This document shows positions 9,646-17,955 of a DNA stretch of 64,000 nt, in pieces. Position 1 is the first letter of the stretch. Every line of letters starts with the position of its first letter. The DNA lies in contig CAWBDF010000006.1 in NCBI GenBank assembly GCA_963787485.1, forward strand, positions 434,001-498,000, written 5' to 3'. The stretch is from Bog-473 sp963787485 (GTDB taxonomy: Bacteria; Actinomycetota; Acidimicrobiia; Acidimicrobiales; RAAP-2). The position numbers and the translations under genes are program-made. Under the pieces are notes generated by a model. That model was not told the origin of the DNA. It was given only the letters and a program-made list of their open reading frames with translations, and did not search any database.

Positions 9646-10631
9646 GCCGCGCCGGCAGCTCGCGCCGTGTCCGGCTCTTGGCTCCGTTTGACCCGCTTTA
9701 TGGCAGCTATTGGATCGACGGGCTCCGCTGCATCGGAACGATACAGCTGCACCCACTGCCCGCCAGCTCCTGCCGAGCTCAATAGCCTTTGAGTTCGCCG
9801 ACAGGAAGTTCGTGATTGACGCGTGGGACAAGCCGATCGTCAACGAATGGTGGTGGAAGTGGTGCGATGTGTACGGAAAAGTGAACCTCTCGCTCGACAC
9901 GACGATCAGCAAGGTCGTCCCGGTGGGGCCGGGGTTCGCCACAAAGACCTGGGGCATCGTCGCCATGGCCTCGGCCCTACTACGCAGCGCCGGGTGGGGA
10001 AAGGAGATGTCCCGCCTCGACTACGCGGGAGGATTTCTCCGTCAGTGGTACAAGCGTCTACCCCTGACCGCGCTGACTCCTGGACCCTCAGACCCGTCCT
10101 ACATCTTCGCCCTCCATCACTACTGGCCCGAGCGAATCAGACGTCAACGAGCTGAGAGCCCGCTTCATGAGGGTGACGAAGGCGTCGGACGAATTGCACT
10201 TCGAAGGTGGCTTCGTCTGCTCAGACCACGATCAGATGCTGGGATACTACGACTTGCTCCACCCTCGCCTCTCGTACCGTCGATGGTTGCAGCTGACCCG
10301 GAGTTCGGCGGTCGTGCTCAACACGCCGGGCGTGTGCGGGTGTTTGGGCTGGAAGCTCGGTGAATACCTAGCGCTCGGTAAGGCGATCATCTCAACTCCT
10401 ATCCAGCGGCAGCTCCCCGCCGAGCTCGAGCACGGCACCCACATCCATGTCGTCGACGGCTCGGAGGACTCGATGCGGGATGCCATCCAGCGCATCACTG
10501 GCGACGGCGCCTACCGGCTCCGCCTGGAGGTCAACTCTCGCGCCTATTTCGATCGATACGTGAATCCCCGAGCGGCAATCCAGCTTCTCGTGTCGTGTTC
10601 ATCACCCACAGCAAGACCCCTAGGGGGTTGA
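9469..10631 (+). pseudogene. Glycosyltransferase-like gene(s), multiply frameshifted, with a doubled N-terminal motif
   Basis: A GTG at 9469 (overlapping a TGA) leads, after a +1 step, to VRLLDPFAALYGSNWVEDL. Another step gives FGADVRLFQYAGIGGRYNR. Frame 3 then reads VRLLAPFDPLYGSYWIDGL (from 9669), frame 2 reads FADRKFVIDAWDKPIVNEWW, and frame 3 from about 10150 reads GGFVCSDHDQMLGYYDLLHPRLSYRRW and CLGWKLGEYLALGKAIIST. The last block resembles the donor-binding end of GT-B enzymes. The two related N-terminal motifs 181 bp apart suggest either two related transferases fused by deletion or one gene with an internal duplication. Specificity is unknown. Confidence 0.5.
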
Positions 10632-10638
10632 TCCCCCT
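10617..10638 (+). promoter_or_regulatory. CCCCTAGGGGG-TTGAT-CCCCCT element
   Basis: The palindrome CCCCTAGGGG is followed directly by GTTGATCCCCCT, which can also pair as AGGGGG/CCCCCT. The same layout is at 17900-17921, and both sites precede a related downstream sequence. It overlaps the last codons of the transferase remnant. The operator/promoter role is inferred. Confidence 0.4.
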
Positions 10639-11197
10639 GACCAGTCATAAGCCTTACCCGTACTTTCGGCCTGAGCGCTCGGCATAGTCGAGCCGGCGAG
10701 CAAGGCCGACACCGACAGGCCGGTGATGGTCTTTCTCAACAAAGTAGCTGCCTGGCTGAGGTCCGCTCGAGGGCCTAAGAGCGGTCCTCGCCGCACCGTG
10801 GCGGCGTCACGGGGCTGCTCCGTCAAGAATGTCCTTCACCTGGAGGTTCGCAAGTTAGACGTCCAGATGGAACCGATCGATGTAGACAAGGTCGAGTCCC
10901 GGATGGCTCTCGAACACTTCGTTGATGGTGGTCACGGTTGTCATAAGCGACGTAATGGCGCATGAGGGACGGCCCTGCCTGCCCGACAACGACAACGCAC
11001 GCCGCTGATCACGTCATGGGGAGTCCGGGGGAGGTCTGCCTCTCCTGCTTCGATGACGAGCCCCGGTATCCATCTCGCGAGCAAACCCCCTAGGAACTGA
11101 CGTTCGCCGCGCCGACGCGTTTTCTGGGGGGAATGCCCCTTTGGTCGCCAGGCGCCCAATGCTACAAAGGGGCTCTGATGGAATTGAGTGGCATCTG
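10639..11197. other. Intergenic stretch with a duplicated 5' segment and gene scraps
   Basis: Bases 10693-10770 are related to 17983-18060. In the forward frame both encode ASKADT(D/E)(R/K)PV-VFL-K; on the reverse strand both give RKT-TG-SVSALLA, which looks like a signal-peptide core. On the reverse strand 10944-10855 encodes a 29-residue scrap (MTTVTTINEVFESHPGL, then DLVYIDRFHLDV). A further CCCCCTAGG lies at 11086-11094. No complete gene is visible. Confidence 0.35.
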
Positions 11198-12403
11198 ATG
11201 CTGGACGCTGATCGAGCGGCGGTCGACCCGTCAGGCCCGGCGAGTCCCTCGCGGGCCTCCGAACTCCGGTTCTTGGCCTTCTACCTCCCGCAGTTTCACC
11301 CCATTCCCGAGAACGACGAGTGGTGGGGGCCCGGGTTCACGGACTGGGCGAACGTGGCGCGGGCGCGCCCGGTCGTCCGTGGTCACTACCAGCCGCAAGT
11401 TCCCGCTGATCTCGGGTTCTATGATCTGAGGCTGGCCGAAGCCAGGGCGGCGCAGGCCGCCATGGCCGCCGAATACGGAATAGACGGCTTCTGCTACTAC
11501 CACTACTGGTTCGACGGTCGGCGCCTGCTCGAGAGGCCCTTCGACGAGGTCCTGCGTTCGGGCCAGCCGGACTTTCCCTTTTGCCTGTGCTGGGCGAACG
11601 AGGACTGGACGCGGAGGTGGAACGGGCGCGATGGAGAGGTCCTAGTTCGTCAGACCTATTCCGAACGCGACGACCTGACGCATATCCGCTGGCTGGCGGA
11701 GGCCTTTTCCGATCCTCGCTACCTGAGGATCCGTGGCCGGCCAGTGTTCCTCGTGTACCGGGCCGCGAGCATCCCCGAAGCGGTGAGGACGACGGATACA
11801 TGGCGTCGGGAGTCGGTCCGCCTCGGAGTGGGAGATCCTTACCTCTGTCTCGTGCAAAGCTTCGACGCCGACCGGCTCGACCCGGGGCCGCTCGGATTCG
11901 ACGCGGCCGTCAAGTTCGCCCCGGACTGGCGAACACTTCGCCGCCAGCTCAACGGTAGCCTGGCACGCCGCGGGTCTCGGAGGGTCTTTCGTCCCCGTAG
12001 CCCGTACCGAATCAACACGCTAAGGGACTACTCCTCGCTCGTCGCCGATTCGCTCCGCGAGCCAAACCCCGACTACCGGCTTTACCCGTGTGTCTCCCCG
12101 GGGTTCGACAACACCCCGAGACGACCGACGGGCGCGACCGTGCTCTTGAATTCGTCACCCGACGCATACGAGACGTGGCTCCGGGAGACCGTTGGGCGCT
12201 TCGAGCCCTTCGGGCCCGAGGAGAACCTCGTCTTCGTCAACGCCTGGAACGAATGGGCAGAGGGCAACCACCTCGAGCCGTGTCAACGGTGGGGAAGGGC
12301 CTATCTCGAGGCTCACGCTCGGGTCGTCGCCAATCTCCGCTCGGCGTTTCGGCAGCCCACCTCGACCGCCGCAGATCCGGCCACGGCCTCGCTGGGGTCG
12401 TGA
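11198..12403 (+). CDS. WbsX-family (GH99-like) polysaccharide biosynthesis protein
   Basis: The 401-aa protein shows the WbsX pattern: RFLAFYLPQFHPIPENDEWW, GPGFTDWANVARARP, YGIDGFCYYHYWFDGRRLLE, FCLCWANEDWTRRWNG, and VFVNAWNEWAEGNHLEP near the end. This is a GH99-like TIM barrel often annotated as a glycosyltransferase in O-antigen and capsule clusters. The reaction is not settled for the family. I start it at ATG 11198. A 10-bp gap separates it from the next transferase, and the following four genes overlap or abut, so this looks like the head of an operon. Confidence 0.88.
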   Translation: MLDADRAAVDPSGPASPSRASELRFLAFYLPQFHPIPENDEWWGPGFTDWANVARARPVVRGHYQPQVPADLGFYDLRLAEARAAQAAMAAEYGIDGFCYYHYWFDGRRLLERPFDEVLRSGQPDFPFCLCWANEDWTRRWNGRDGEVLVRQTYSERDDLTHIRWLAEAFSDPRYLRIRGRPVFLVYRAASIPEAVRTTDTWRRESVRLGVGDPYLCLVQSFDADRLDPGPLGFDAAVKFAPDWRTLRRQLNGSLARRGSRRVFRPRSPYRINTLRDYSSLVADSLREPNPDYRLYPCVSPGFDNTPRRPTGATVLLNSSPDAYETWLRETVGRFEPFGPEENLVFVNAWNEWAEGNHLEPCQRWGRAYLEAHARVVANLRSAFRQPTSTAADPATASLGS

Positions 12404-12413
12404 CGACCAACTG

Positions 12414-13631
12414 ATGCGCATCGCCTGCCTCAACACGCACGTGCCTCACAGAGGGATTCCTTACTCGAGTGGCCAGTTCACTTTGGCCTGGCTCTCTGCA
12501 TTGAGCACGGAGGTGGACATAGAGCTCCTCGTTCCGGCAACTCCCCAGAACCTGTCCGCGCCGAGGGAGCTACCCTCGAACGTAGAGATCACCCTCATCC
12601 CCGTCGATCGTGAGCGGAGTCTCCTCGAGCGCTGCCACTACAACGCGTATGGAGGAGTCACGCCGGGGCTGTCTGTGCTTTCGGGGTTTCGAGCTTCGGA
12701 TCGGTTCCGGTCGGCGGTGGCGTCGGCCGACGTCGTGGAGATCCACCAGCACCACCTGCTGCCCCTGGTGCCCGATGTCCGGCGCTGGTCTGGGCGAACG
12801 CCGATCACGGGCATCGTGATGGACGTGATGAGCCAGAAGGCCCTCCGTGATGCACGGTTGGCAAGGGGCATCCGGAGGAAACTAGGTTCTATCATCCGGA
12901 CCAGGAGAGCGGCCCGCACCGAGGCCCGGCTGATCAACCGGCTGGACCTTGTCCTGACCTTCAGCCACAAGGATGAGGCTCTGCTCGAGAACCTCGGCGT
13001 GTCCACCCCCATCGAGGTGATCGAGCCGCTGGTGCGTATGCCCGAAGCGACGGCCCGACTTCCGAAGGAACCTGTCGTTACCTTTACCGGAGCGTTGTTT
13101 AGGTCGGTGAACTCCGAATCGGTCAGGTGGTTTCTCGACGTGGTGTGGCCAACCGTCGAGACATGCGTCCCCGAGGCGAAGCTTGTCATCGCGGGTGCCG
13201 ACCCTCCCGAGTGGCTTGTCGACCGCCGCAGCGCAACTACGGTGGTGACCGGGTACGTAGAAGACTTGGATGCCGTGTACCGCGACTCGTCTCTCTTCGT
13301 GGCACCCCTAAGAGCTGGCGCTGGAGTCAAGTTCAAGGTTCTCGACGCCATGGCCTCTGGGCTGCCAGTCGTAGCGACTCCCATCGCGGCAGAAGGGATA
13401 GTCGACGACGCGGGTGAGAGTTGCTTCGCGGCGATAACCGAAGACCCCGTAGTTATGGCCGAGAGGATTGAGTTCTTCCTACGGCACCGGGAGGTCGCCT
13501 CTGAGGTTGGCGCTCGAGCTCGGAAGTGGGCACACGAACGGTTCGACTTCGGGCAGTCGGCGCGACGGGCGTTGGCTTCGTACACCAGACTTGCCGCCCG
13601 CGCACCGCTCGCTGAGGATCCCGTCGCGTGA
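12414..13631 (+). CDS. Glycosyltransferase (GT4-like)
   Basis: The 405-aa GT-B protein starts MRIACLNTHVPHRGIPYSSGQ. It has a Rossmann-like donor half with VVTFTGALFRSVNSESVRWF, AKLVIAGADPPEWLV and VAPLRAGAGVKFKVLDAMASGLPVVAT. The last motif is the G-G-K-LD-M variant of the donor site seen in GT4 enzymes acting on trehalose/wall-type or polysaccharide substrates. The ATG is 10 bp after the WbsX stop, and its TGA overlaps the GTG of the next gene. It probably adds one sugar of the repeat unit in the cytoplasm; which one is unknown. Confidence 0.85.
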   Translation: MRIACLNTHVPHRGIPYSSGQFTLAWLSALSTEVDIELLVPATPQNLSAPRELPSNVEITLIPVDRERSLLERCHYNAYGGVTPGLSVLSGFRASDRFRSAVASADVVEIHQHHLLPLVPDVRRWSGRTPITGIVMDVMSQKALRDARLARGIRRKLGSIIRTRRAARTEARLINRLDLVLTFSHKDEALLENLGVSTPIEVIEPLVRMPEATARLPKEPVVTFTGALFRSVNSESVRWFLDVVWPTVETCVPEAKLVIAGADPPEWLVDRRSATTVVTGYVEDLDAVYRDSSLFVAPLRAGAGVKFKVLDAMASGLPVVATPIAAEGIVDDAGESCFAAITEDPVVMAERIEFFLRHREVASEVGARARKWAHERFDFGQSARRALASYTRLAARAPLAEDPVA

Positions 13632-14845
13632 CCCAGGTCAGACGATCTCTCGTCTTGGTTGGGGAGTTGCCGGAGCCCTTCGGGGGAGTGGCGATGCACT
13701 GTTACAACGTGTGCATGGAGCTAAGTCGTCGTGACGTCGACGTTCATTTCCTGGACAGTGAGCCCGGCGCCGTGAAGCACCTCCCTCTGCTGGCGAGTTA
13801 TTCAAGAGTGACAGGTCGATACGTGCGGGGTGGGCTCTCGGCGCTTCGCTCTCCGCGAGTAATTCTTTCCTGGTTCGCCCTCGTGTTTCCGGTCGCCCAA
13901 AGGATCGGGCCACGAGCCTCCCTCCAGGCGTTGGTCCTCGGCTACAGAACCTACGCGACGGCCCGGCGTGCTGGAACACGATCAATCGTCGCTCATCATG
14001 CGGGGGAGCTTGGACTTTCTGCCCTGGTGGCCGCCCGAGCGCTTGACGCCAAAGTCACTGTGTTTATTCATGGGTCAGAATGGACGCACCCGACGTGGAA
14101 CTTGAAGCTCTCTGCCATCGTTGCCGGAAGGGCTCATCGGATCATCGCCAATTCCTCGTATACCAGGCGGCTCTGTATGGATGCCACGGGGCGGACCGAC
14201 ATTTCAGTGATTTCACCCGGCGTCGATCACGGCAGATTCCATCCCTCCCACAGCACTCCGGAATGTCGGGACGATCCCATCGTTCTCTTCGTCGGAGCAA
14301 TGCATCCTCGCAAGGGGGCCGATGTGCTCGCCAGGGCCATCCCTCTGCTGCACGATCTTCCGGCACGGTTCATATTCGCCGGGCCTTCAGGTCCCCTTGA
14401 GCCGGAAGTCAGGTCGATCATCTCCGGCTCCGGCGCTCAGGATCGGGTCGACTTCCGCGGGCAACTCAGCTCCGAAGAACTTCCTCGTGTACTCGCTGAG
14501 GCGGAGATATTCGTCTTCCCCACAGTCTGGGGCACCGAGGGTTTCGGGATGGTCGCCGCCGAGGCCATGGCCTGTGGAGTGCCTGTTGTGGCCAGCCGCA
14601 TCGCTGCGATACCCGAAGTAGTGCTCGACGAGGAGACGGGACTGCTCGTGGAACCCGGCGATCCAGTTGACCTCGCGTCAAAGCTGCGCACCCTCCTCGG
14701 AGACCCTTCCCGACGCCACGTTCTCGGCCGCGCCGGGACCAAACATGTGCAGCAGTACCGGTGGGACCGGTTGGCAGACGAGCTGGTCGAGGACTTGGAC
14801 ATCGAGTCCTCGACGCTCAGTGCTCACAACAGTCTGGCCACATGA
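13628..14845 (+). CDS. GT4-family glycosyltransferase
   Basis: The 405-aa protein has VLVGELPEPFGGVAMHCYNV at the N-terminus, consistent with an acceptor domain. The donor domain carries VLFVGAMHPRKGADVLARAIP, FIFAGPSGPLEPEV and the EX7E motif EGFGMVAAEAMACGVPVVAS. Its GTG start shares four bases with the preceding stop (GTGA) and its TGA lies inside the next gene's ATGATG, so the three genes are translationally coupled. No signal peptide is present. Specificity is unknown. Confidence 0.9.
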   Translation: MTQVRRSLVLVGELPEPFGGVAMHCYNVCMELSRRDVDVHFLDSEPGAVKHLPLLASYSRVTGRYVRGGLSALRSPRVILSWFALVFPVAQRIGPRASLQALVLGYRTYATARRAGTRSIVAHHAGELGLSALVAARALDAKVTVFIHGSEWTHPTWNLKLSAIVAGRAHRIIANSSYTRRLCMDATGRTDISVISPGVDHGRFHPSHSTPECRDDPIVLFVGAMHPRKGADVLARAIPLLHDLPARFIFAGPSGPLEPEVRSIISGSGAQDRVDFRGQLSSEELPRVLAEAEIFVFPTVWGTEGFGMVAAEAMACGVPVVASRIAAIPEVVLDEETGLLVEPGDPVDLASKLRTLLGDPSRRHVLGRAGTKHVQQYRWDRLADELVEDLDIESSTLSAHNSLAT

Positions 14846-15948
14846 TGGGAGGCTTGGCGATCGACCGGGCGCCGACCAAACGTCGGGAACCCCCCCTCCA
14901 GCGTCTGCTCCTATTCAATCTCGCCACCGACGAGAAGGATCCCATACTCGGGTTCACCGCCGAATGGGTCCGGGCTCTCGCTACCCGGGTGCCCAACGTC
15001 GACGTCATAACGATGCGGTCTGGGACCACAGACCTGCCGGGCAATGTCCGCGTTTATTCGATCGGCAAGGAGCGCGGCTGGACAGAGGCGAGACGGTTGT
15101 TTGAGTTCTATCGACGACTCGGGCTCTTGTTGCATGAGCAGACCTATGACGCTTGCTTCGCTCATATGCAGGAGCGATTCGCCCTTCTCGCAGCCCCACT
15201 ATTGAAACTCAAGCACATACCGGTCACGCTTTGGTACACCCATCCTCACACACCCCTCGCGTTACGCGCCGCGATCAGAACAGTCGACCGGGTGATCACT
15301 GCCGATGCCAGTAGCTGTCGAGTCCGGACCTCCAAGCTGCTCGCGATTGGCCATGGCATCGACACGGATCGGTTCGTGCCCGCCTTTTGCCATCGATCCC
15401 GCTTCCGGGTTGTGGCCGTCGGCCGCGTCACGCCCATCAAGCGGCTCGAGCTCCTGGTTGACGCCGCCGCCCGTGTGCAGAGCCGCCTCACACAAGCTCT
15501 CGAGGTGCGGCTCATCGGTCCGACTGACATCGTTGACACCAACTACGAAGCTGCTCTGCGCCGTCGGGCCTTCGAGATGGGTATTGCCTCGCAGGTGAGC
15601 TTTGTCGGCCCGCTTGGGACCGAGGAACTGATCGCTGAGTACCAGGCGGCCGACGCGGTGGTGAGCGTCACCCGTCGTGGTTCCTTCGACAAGTCGGCAA
15701 TCGAAGGAATGAGTTGTGGGTTACCCCTGCTGACCATGAACCCGGCCTTTGCGCCGCACCTGTTGGCCGCAGGTATGCCGAGGCCGATCGAGGACGGCAA
15801 TGCCGAGGCGTTGGGGCAGGCTATCGGGCGACTGGCTGAGGTCTCAGTGGAGGAACGGCGACGATGGGGCCAGGCTCTGAGAGCCGAGGTGATCCGCGCT
15901 CATTCACTCCAACGCCTGGCCGACCTACTAGTCGAGCAGATCCTCTGA
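14842..15948 (+). CDS. GT4-like glycosyltransferase
   Basis: The 368-aa GT-B protein includes RLLLFNLATDEKDPILGFTAEWV, VTLWYTHPHTPLALR, IGHGIDTDRFVPAF, VAVGRVTPIKRLELLVDAAA and GSFDKSAIEGMSCGLPLLT at the donor site. In the EX7E position the first acidic residue is replaced by D/K (FDKSAIE), a variant seen in some GT4 members. The start at ATG 14842 overlaps the upstream stop. This is the last gene of the 11.2-15.9 kb operon; the next gene is convergent. Substrate unknown. Confidence 0.85.
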   Translation: MMGGLAIDRAPTKRREPPLQRLLLFNLATDEKDPILGFTAEWVRALATRVPNVDVITMRSGTTDLPGNVRVYSIGKERGWTEARRLFEFYRRLGLLLHEQTYDACFAHMQERFALLAAPLLKLKHIPVTLWYTHPHTPLALRAAIRTVDRVITADASSCRVRTSKLLAIGHGIDTDRFVPAFCHRSRFRVVAVGRVTPIKRLELLVDAAARVQSRLTQALEVRLIGPTDIVDTNYEAALRRRAFEMGIASQVSFVGPLGTEELIAEYQAADAVVSVTRRGSFDKSAIEGMSCGLPLLTMNPAFAPHLLAAGMPRPIEDGNAEALGQAIGRLAEVSVEERRRWGQALRAEVIRAHSLQRLADLLVEQIL

Positions 15949-16006
15949 CATCTCGCTCGTCGGTCAAGTCCAGAGCCTCGGCTCGCGGTGTCAGCGTTGG
16001 GTCCGC

Positions 16007-17746
16007 TCAGCTTCTCGAAAAAGTGACCCGATTCTTGAGCCTTGTCATCCCCGCCAAGAGACTGAGCCGCTCGACGTAGGAATCAACAACAGTCGAGTCA
16101 CCGTCGAGAAACAGCGTGTGCGGTCCTTTCCGCCCCGCCACTCGAACCTGCGCCCGTGGTACTTCGCGATACCTCTCCCGTGACAACTCGATGATCTCGG
16201 AGAGTGTCACGCCGTTGCCATAGCTGTCCCGATTGTCCTGGCCGGGGCGAAACAAGCGCCCGTTGGCGGCGATGATAGGACCGGCCGGGCGGGCGCGAGC
16301 GACGTCCATGACGATCGGGTTATCCGGGTGAGGTTCATACGGCCCAGCCACGTCCGTTGCTGACCACAACCAGAGGAGGTCGGTCGCCGTCTTCGGCAGG
16401 CCACCGAACAGCCACCACCGGCCAGCATGGAACAGGACTGTGGGATCGATGATCCGGAACGCCTCGAGACCACGAACCTCTTGCGATCCCACGATGGACG
16501 CTCCCTCGAGTTCGAACAATCTCGGTGGCCCTACAGACGCCATCTCGGGCAGGACGTATCGCGTACCCTGGCTTTCGACGATGAAGGGATAGGAGCAGTG
16601 ATGACCGTGCACTCCCGGCACGTCAACGGCAACGGGTGGGCGGTCAGGGCTGAACACAAGCAGGCGTCCCTTTCCCGTCCGGCTCTCCAAACCCTCGCAC
16701 CAGATCCTGCCGCCATCGCCCGGGCAGGGATCGGCGGTGAACACGTATCCCTTCGGAAGGATGAAGTCGTCTGGCTCGCGAAGGTACACGACCTGCTTGG
16801 TTCGAGTGGGGTCTATGGCATTGGTCCGACCCACTCTCCATCTCTTCTCCATCAGCACGCCGTAGCCAGCTCTCTTCATCCGTCGGACTGCCATCAGCCC
16901 GATGAATCTGACGACAGTCGAATTTGATGGAAGTGAGTAGTTCTTGCCGGTGACCGGGTGATCCAGCGCGACACCATTTCGGGAGTTGCGGAGAGCCTTG
17001 ACCAGTAGGTGGTGGCTATTCCCGTAAAGCCTGTCGAGCGTCTGGTGATAGGAGTGCGGAACTACCTCGCTCGCAGCATACGCGAGGACCTTTCCGGCAT
17101 CGAGCTTGTTGCCGATCCGTTGCACGATCGCACCGACATGATCAGCGCCATCAAGCACCTCATAGAAGCCCGCCGGTCGACCCCGGTATTCGCTGGGATC
17201 ACCGTGATGGAACGACAGCACTCCGTGAATGGCCGGCAGATCATCTGGGTCCCTATGAAGGTTCATGCCGAACTTGATGACCACGTCAAATCCGAACTCG
17301 ACCATCTCGCGGCACGCAGATGCGGGCACTCGCTGCCAGATGCCCTGCCACTCGGATCTGAATGTTCGCACAACGGCGTCCGGTCCAACGATCGACCGCC
17401 ACGATGTTGGTCTCGTCCATGAGGTGCGCATCGAGGTCAAACGGAGCCCGTAATACCCGAGGTGCTTGTGCGGTCTCCGCTTAACTTGTGAGTTCTCGCA
17501 GATGTACACGCAGGCAATCCGAAGCCCGCATGCGACCGCCCGCTGGAGCGCTGCCGCTTGCCACCGCGCGATGGCGGTTCCATCGACGAGCAAACAGGCC
17601 GAAAAGCCATGCAGGTCACCGAGCGGATTGTCGGTCCACGGGGTCTGCGACGCGTCATGGCGCACGAGAGTGAACGTACCTCCCAAGATGCGTCCAGCTT
17701 GCGATCGATTGTCCAGCCGACGTGGACGATACACCTCCAGCTCCAA
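16007..17746 (-). CDS. Formyltransferase-like / GINT-type beta-propeller fusion protein
   Basis: The 579-aa protein has two parts. Residues about 40-260 resemble the formyltransferase N-terminal domain: LSFHHGDPSEYRGRPAGF aligns with the family's N-I-H-PSLLP-YRG block, and LDAGKVL supplies the conserved Asp. The usual catalytic Asn position is Ser here. Residues about 300-560 look like the five-bladed propeller of glucosamine-inositolphosphorylceramide-transferase/GH43-like proteins (KGYVFTADPC, VHGHHCSYPFIVE, DPTVLFHAGRWWLFGG, GNGVTLSEI). Such fusions occur in polysaccharide clusters, possibly for N-acylating an amino sugar. It faces away from the GT4 gene at 17956 and converges on the one ending at 15948. 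Confidence 0.7.
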   Translation of the reverse strand: MELEVYRPRRLDNRSQAGRILGGTFTLVRHDASQTPWTDNPLGDLHGFSACLLVDGTAIARWQAAALQRAVACGLRIACVYICENSQVKRRPHKHLGYYGLRLTSMRTSWTRPTSWRSIVGPDAVVRTFRSEWQGIWQRVPASACREMVEFGFDVVIKFGMNLHRDPDDLPAIHGVLSFHHGDPSEYRGRPAGFYEVLDGADHVGAIVQRIGNKLDAGKVLAYAASEVVPHSYHQTLDRLYGNSHHLLVKALRNSRNGVALDHPVTGKNYSLPSNSTVVRFIGLMAVRRMKRAGYGVLMEKRWRVGRTNAIDPTRTKQVVYLREPDDFILPKGYVFTADPCPGDGGRIWCEGLESRTGKGRLLVFSPDRPPVAVDVPGVHGHHCSYPFIVESQGTRYVLPEMASVGPPRLFELEGASIVGSQEVRGLEAFRIIDPTVLFHAGRWWLFGGLPKTATDLLWLWSATDVAGPYEPHPDNPIVMDVARARPAGPIIAANGRLFRPGQDNRDSYGNGVTLSEIIELSRERYREVPRAQVRVAGRKGPHTLFLDGDSTVVDSYVERLSLLAGMTRLKNRVTFSRS

Positions 17747-17899
17747 CGTCGACAGCTAGTCGCTAGTTGGTGTCACCGGCTTTCTCAGCGGCGGCCCGGT
17801 GGGTCTGCAGTGGCTGCCCCGTCGGATTCGGCCTGAGTACGGCCCGACGCCGAAAGCACTAGCCGAGTTTGCCAAGTCGGTCCCGTGGTCCGCAACGAA

Positions 17900-17921
17900 C
17901 CCCCAAGGGAGTTGATCCCCT
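17900..17921 (+). promoter_or_regulatory. CCCCCAAGGGAG-TTGAT-CCCCT element
   Basis: The element has the same layout as the one at 10617-10638. It lies 35 bp before the GTG of the downstream GT4 gene and between two divergent genes. GCGTTACCTGTAGG follows at a position matching GCCTTACCCGTACT in the other copy, so more than the palindrome is shared. Its role is inferred from recurrence and position. Confidence 0.42.
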
Positions 17922-17955
17922 GATAGGACGGAGCGTTACCTGTAGGTTCAGACGC

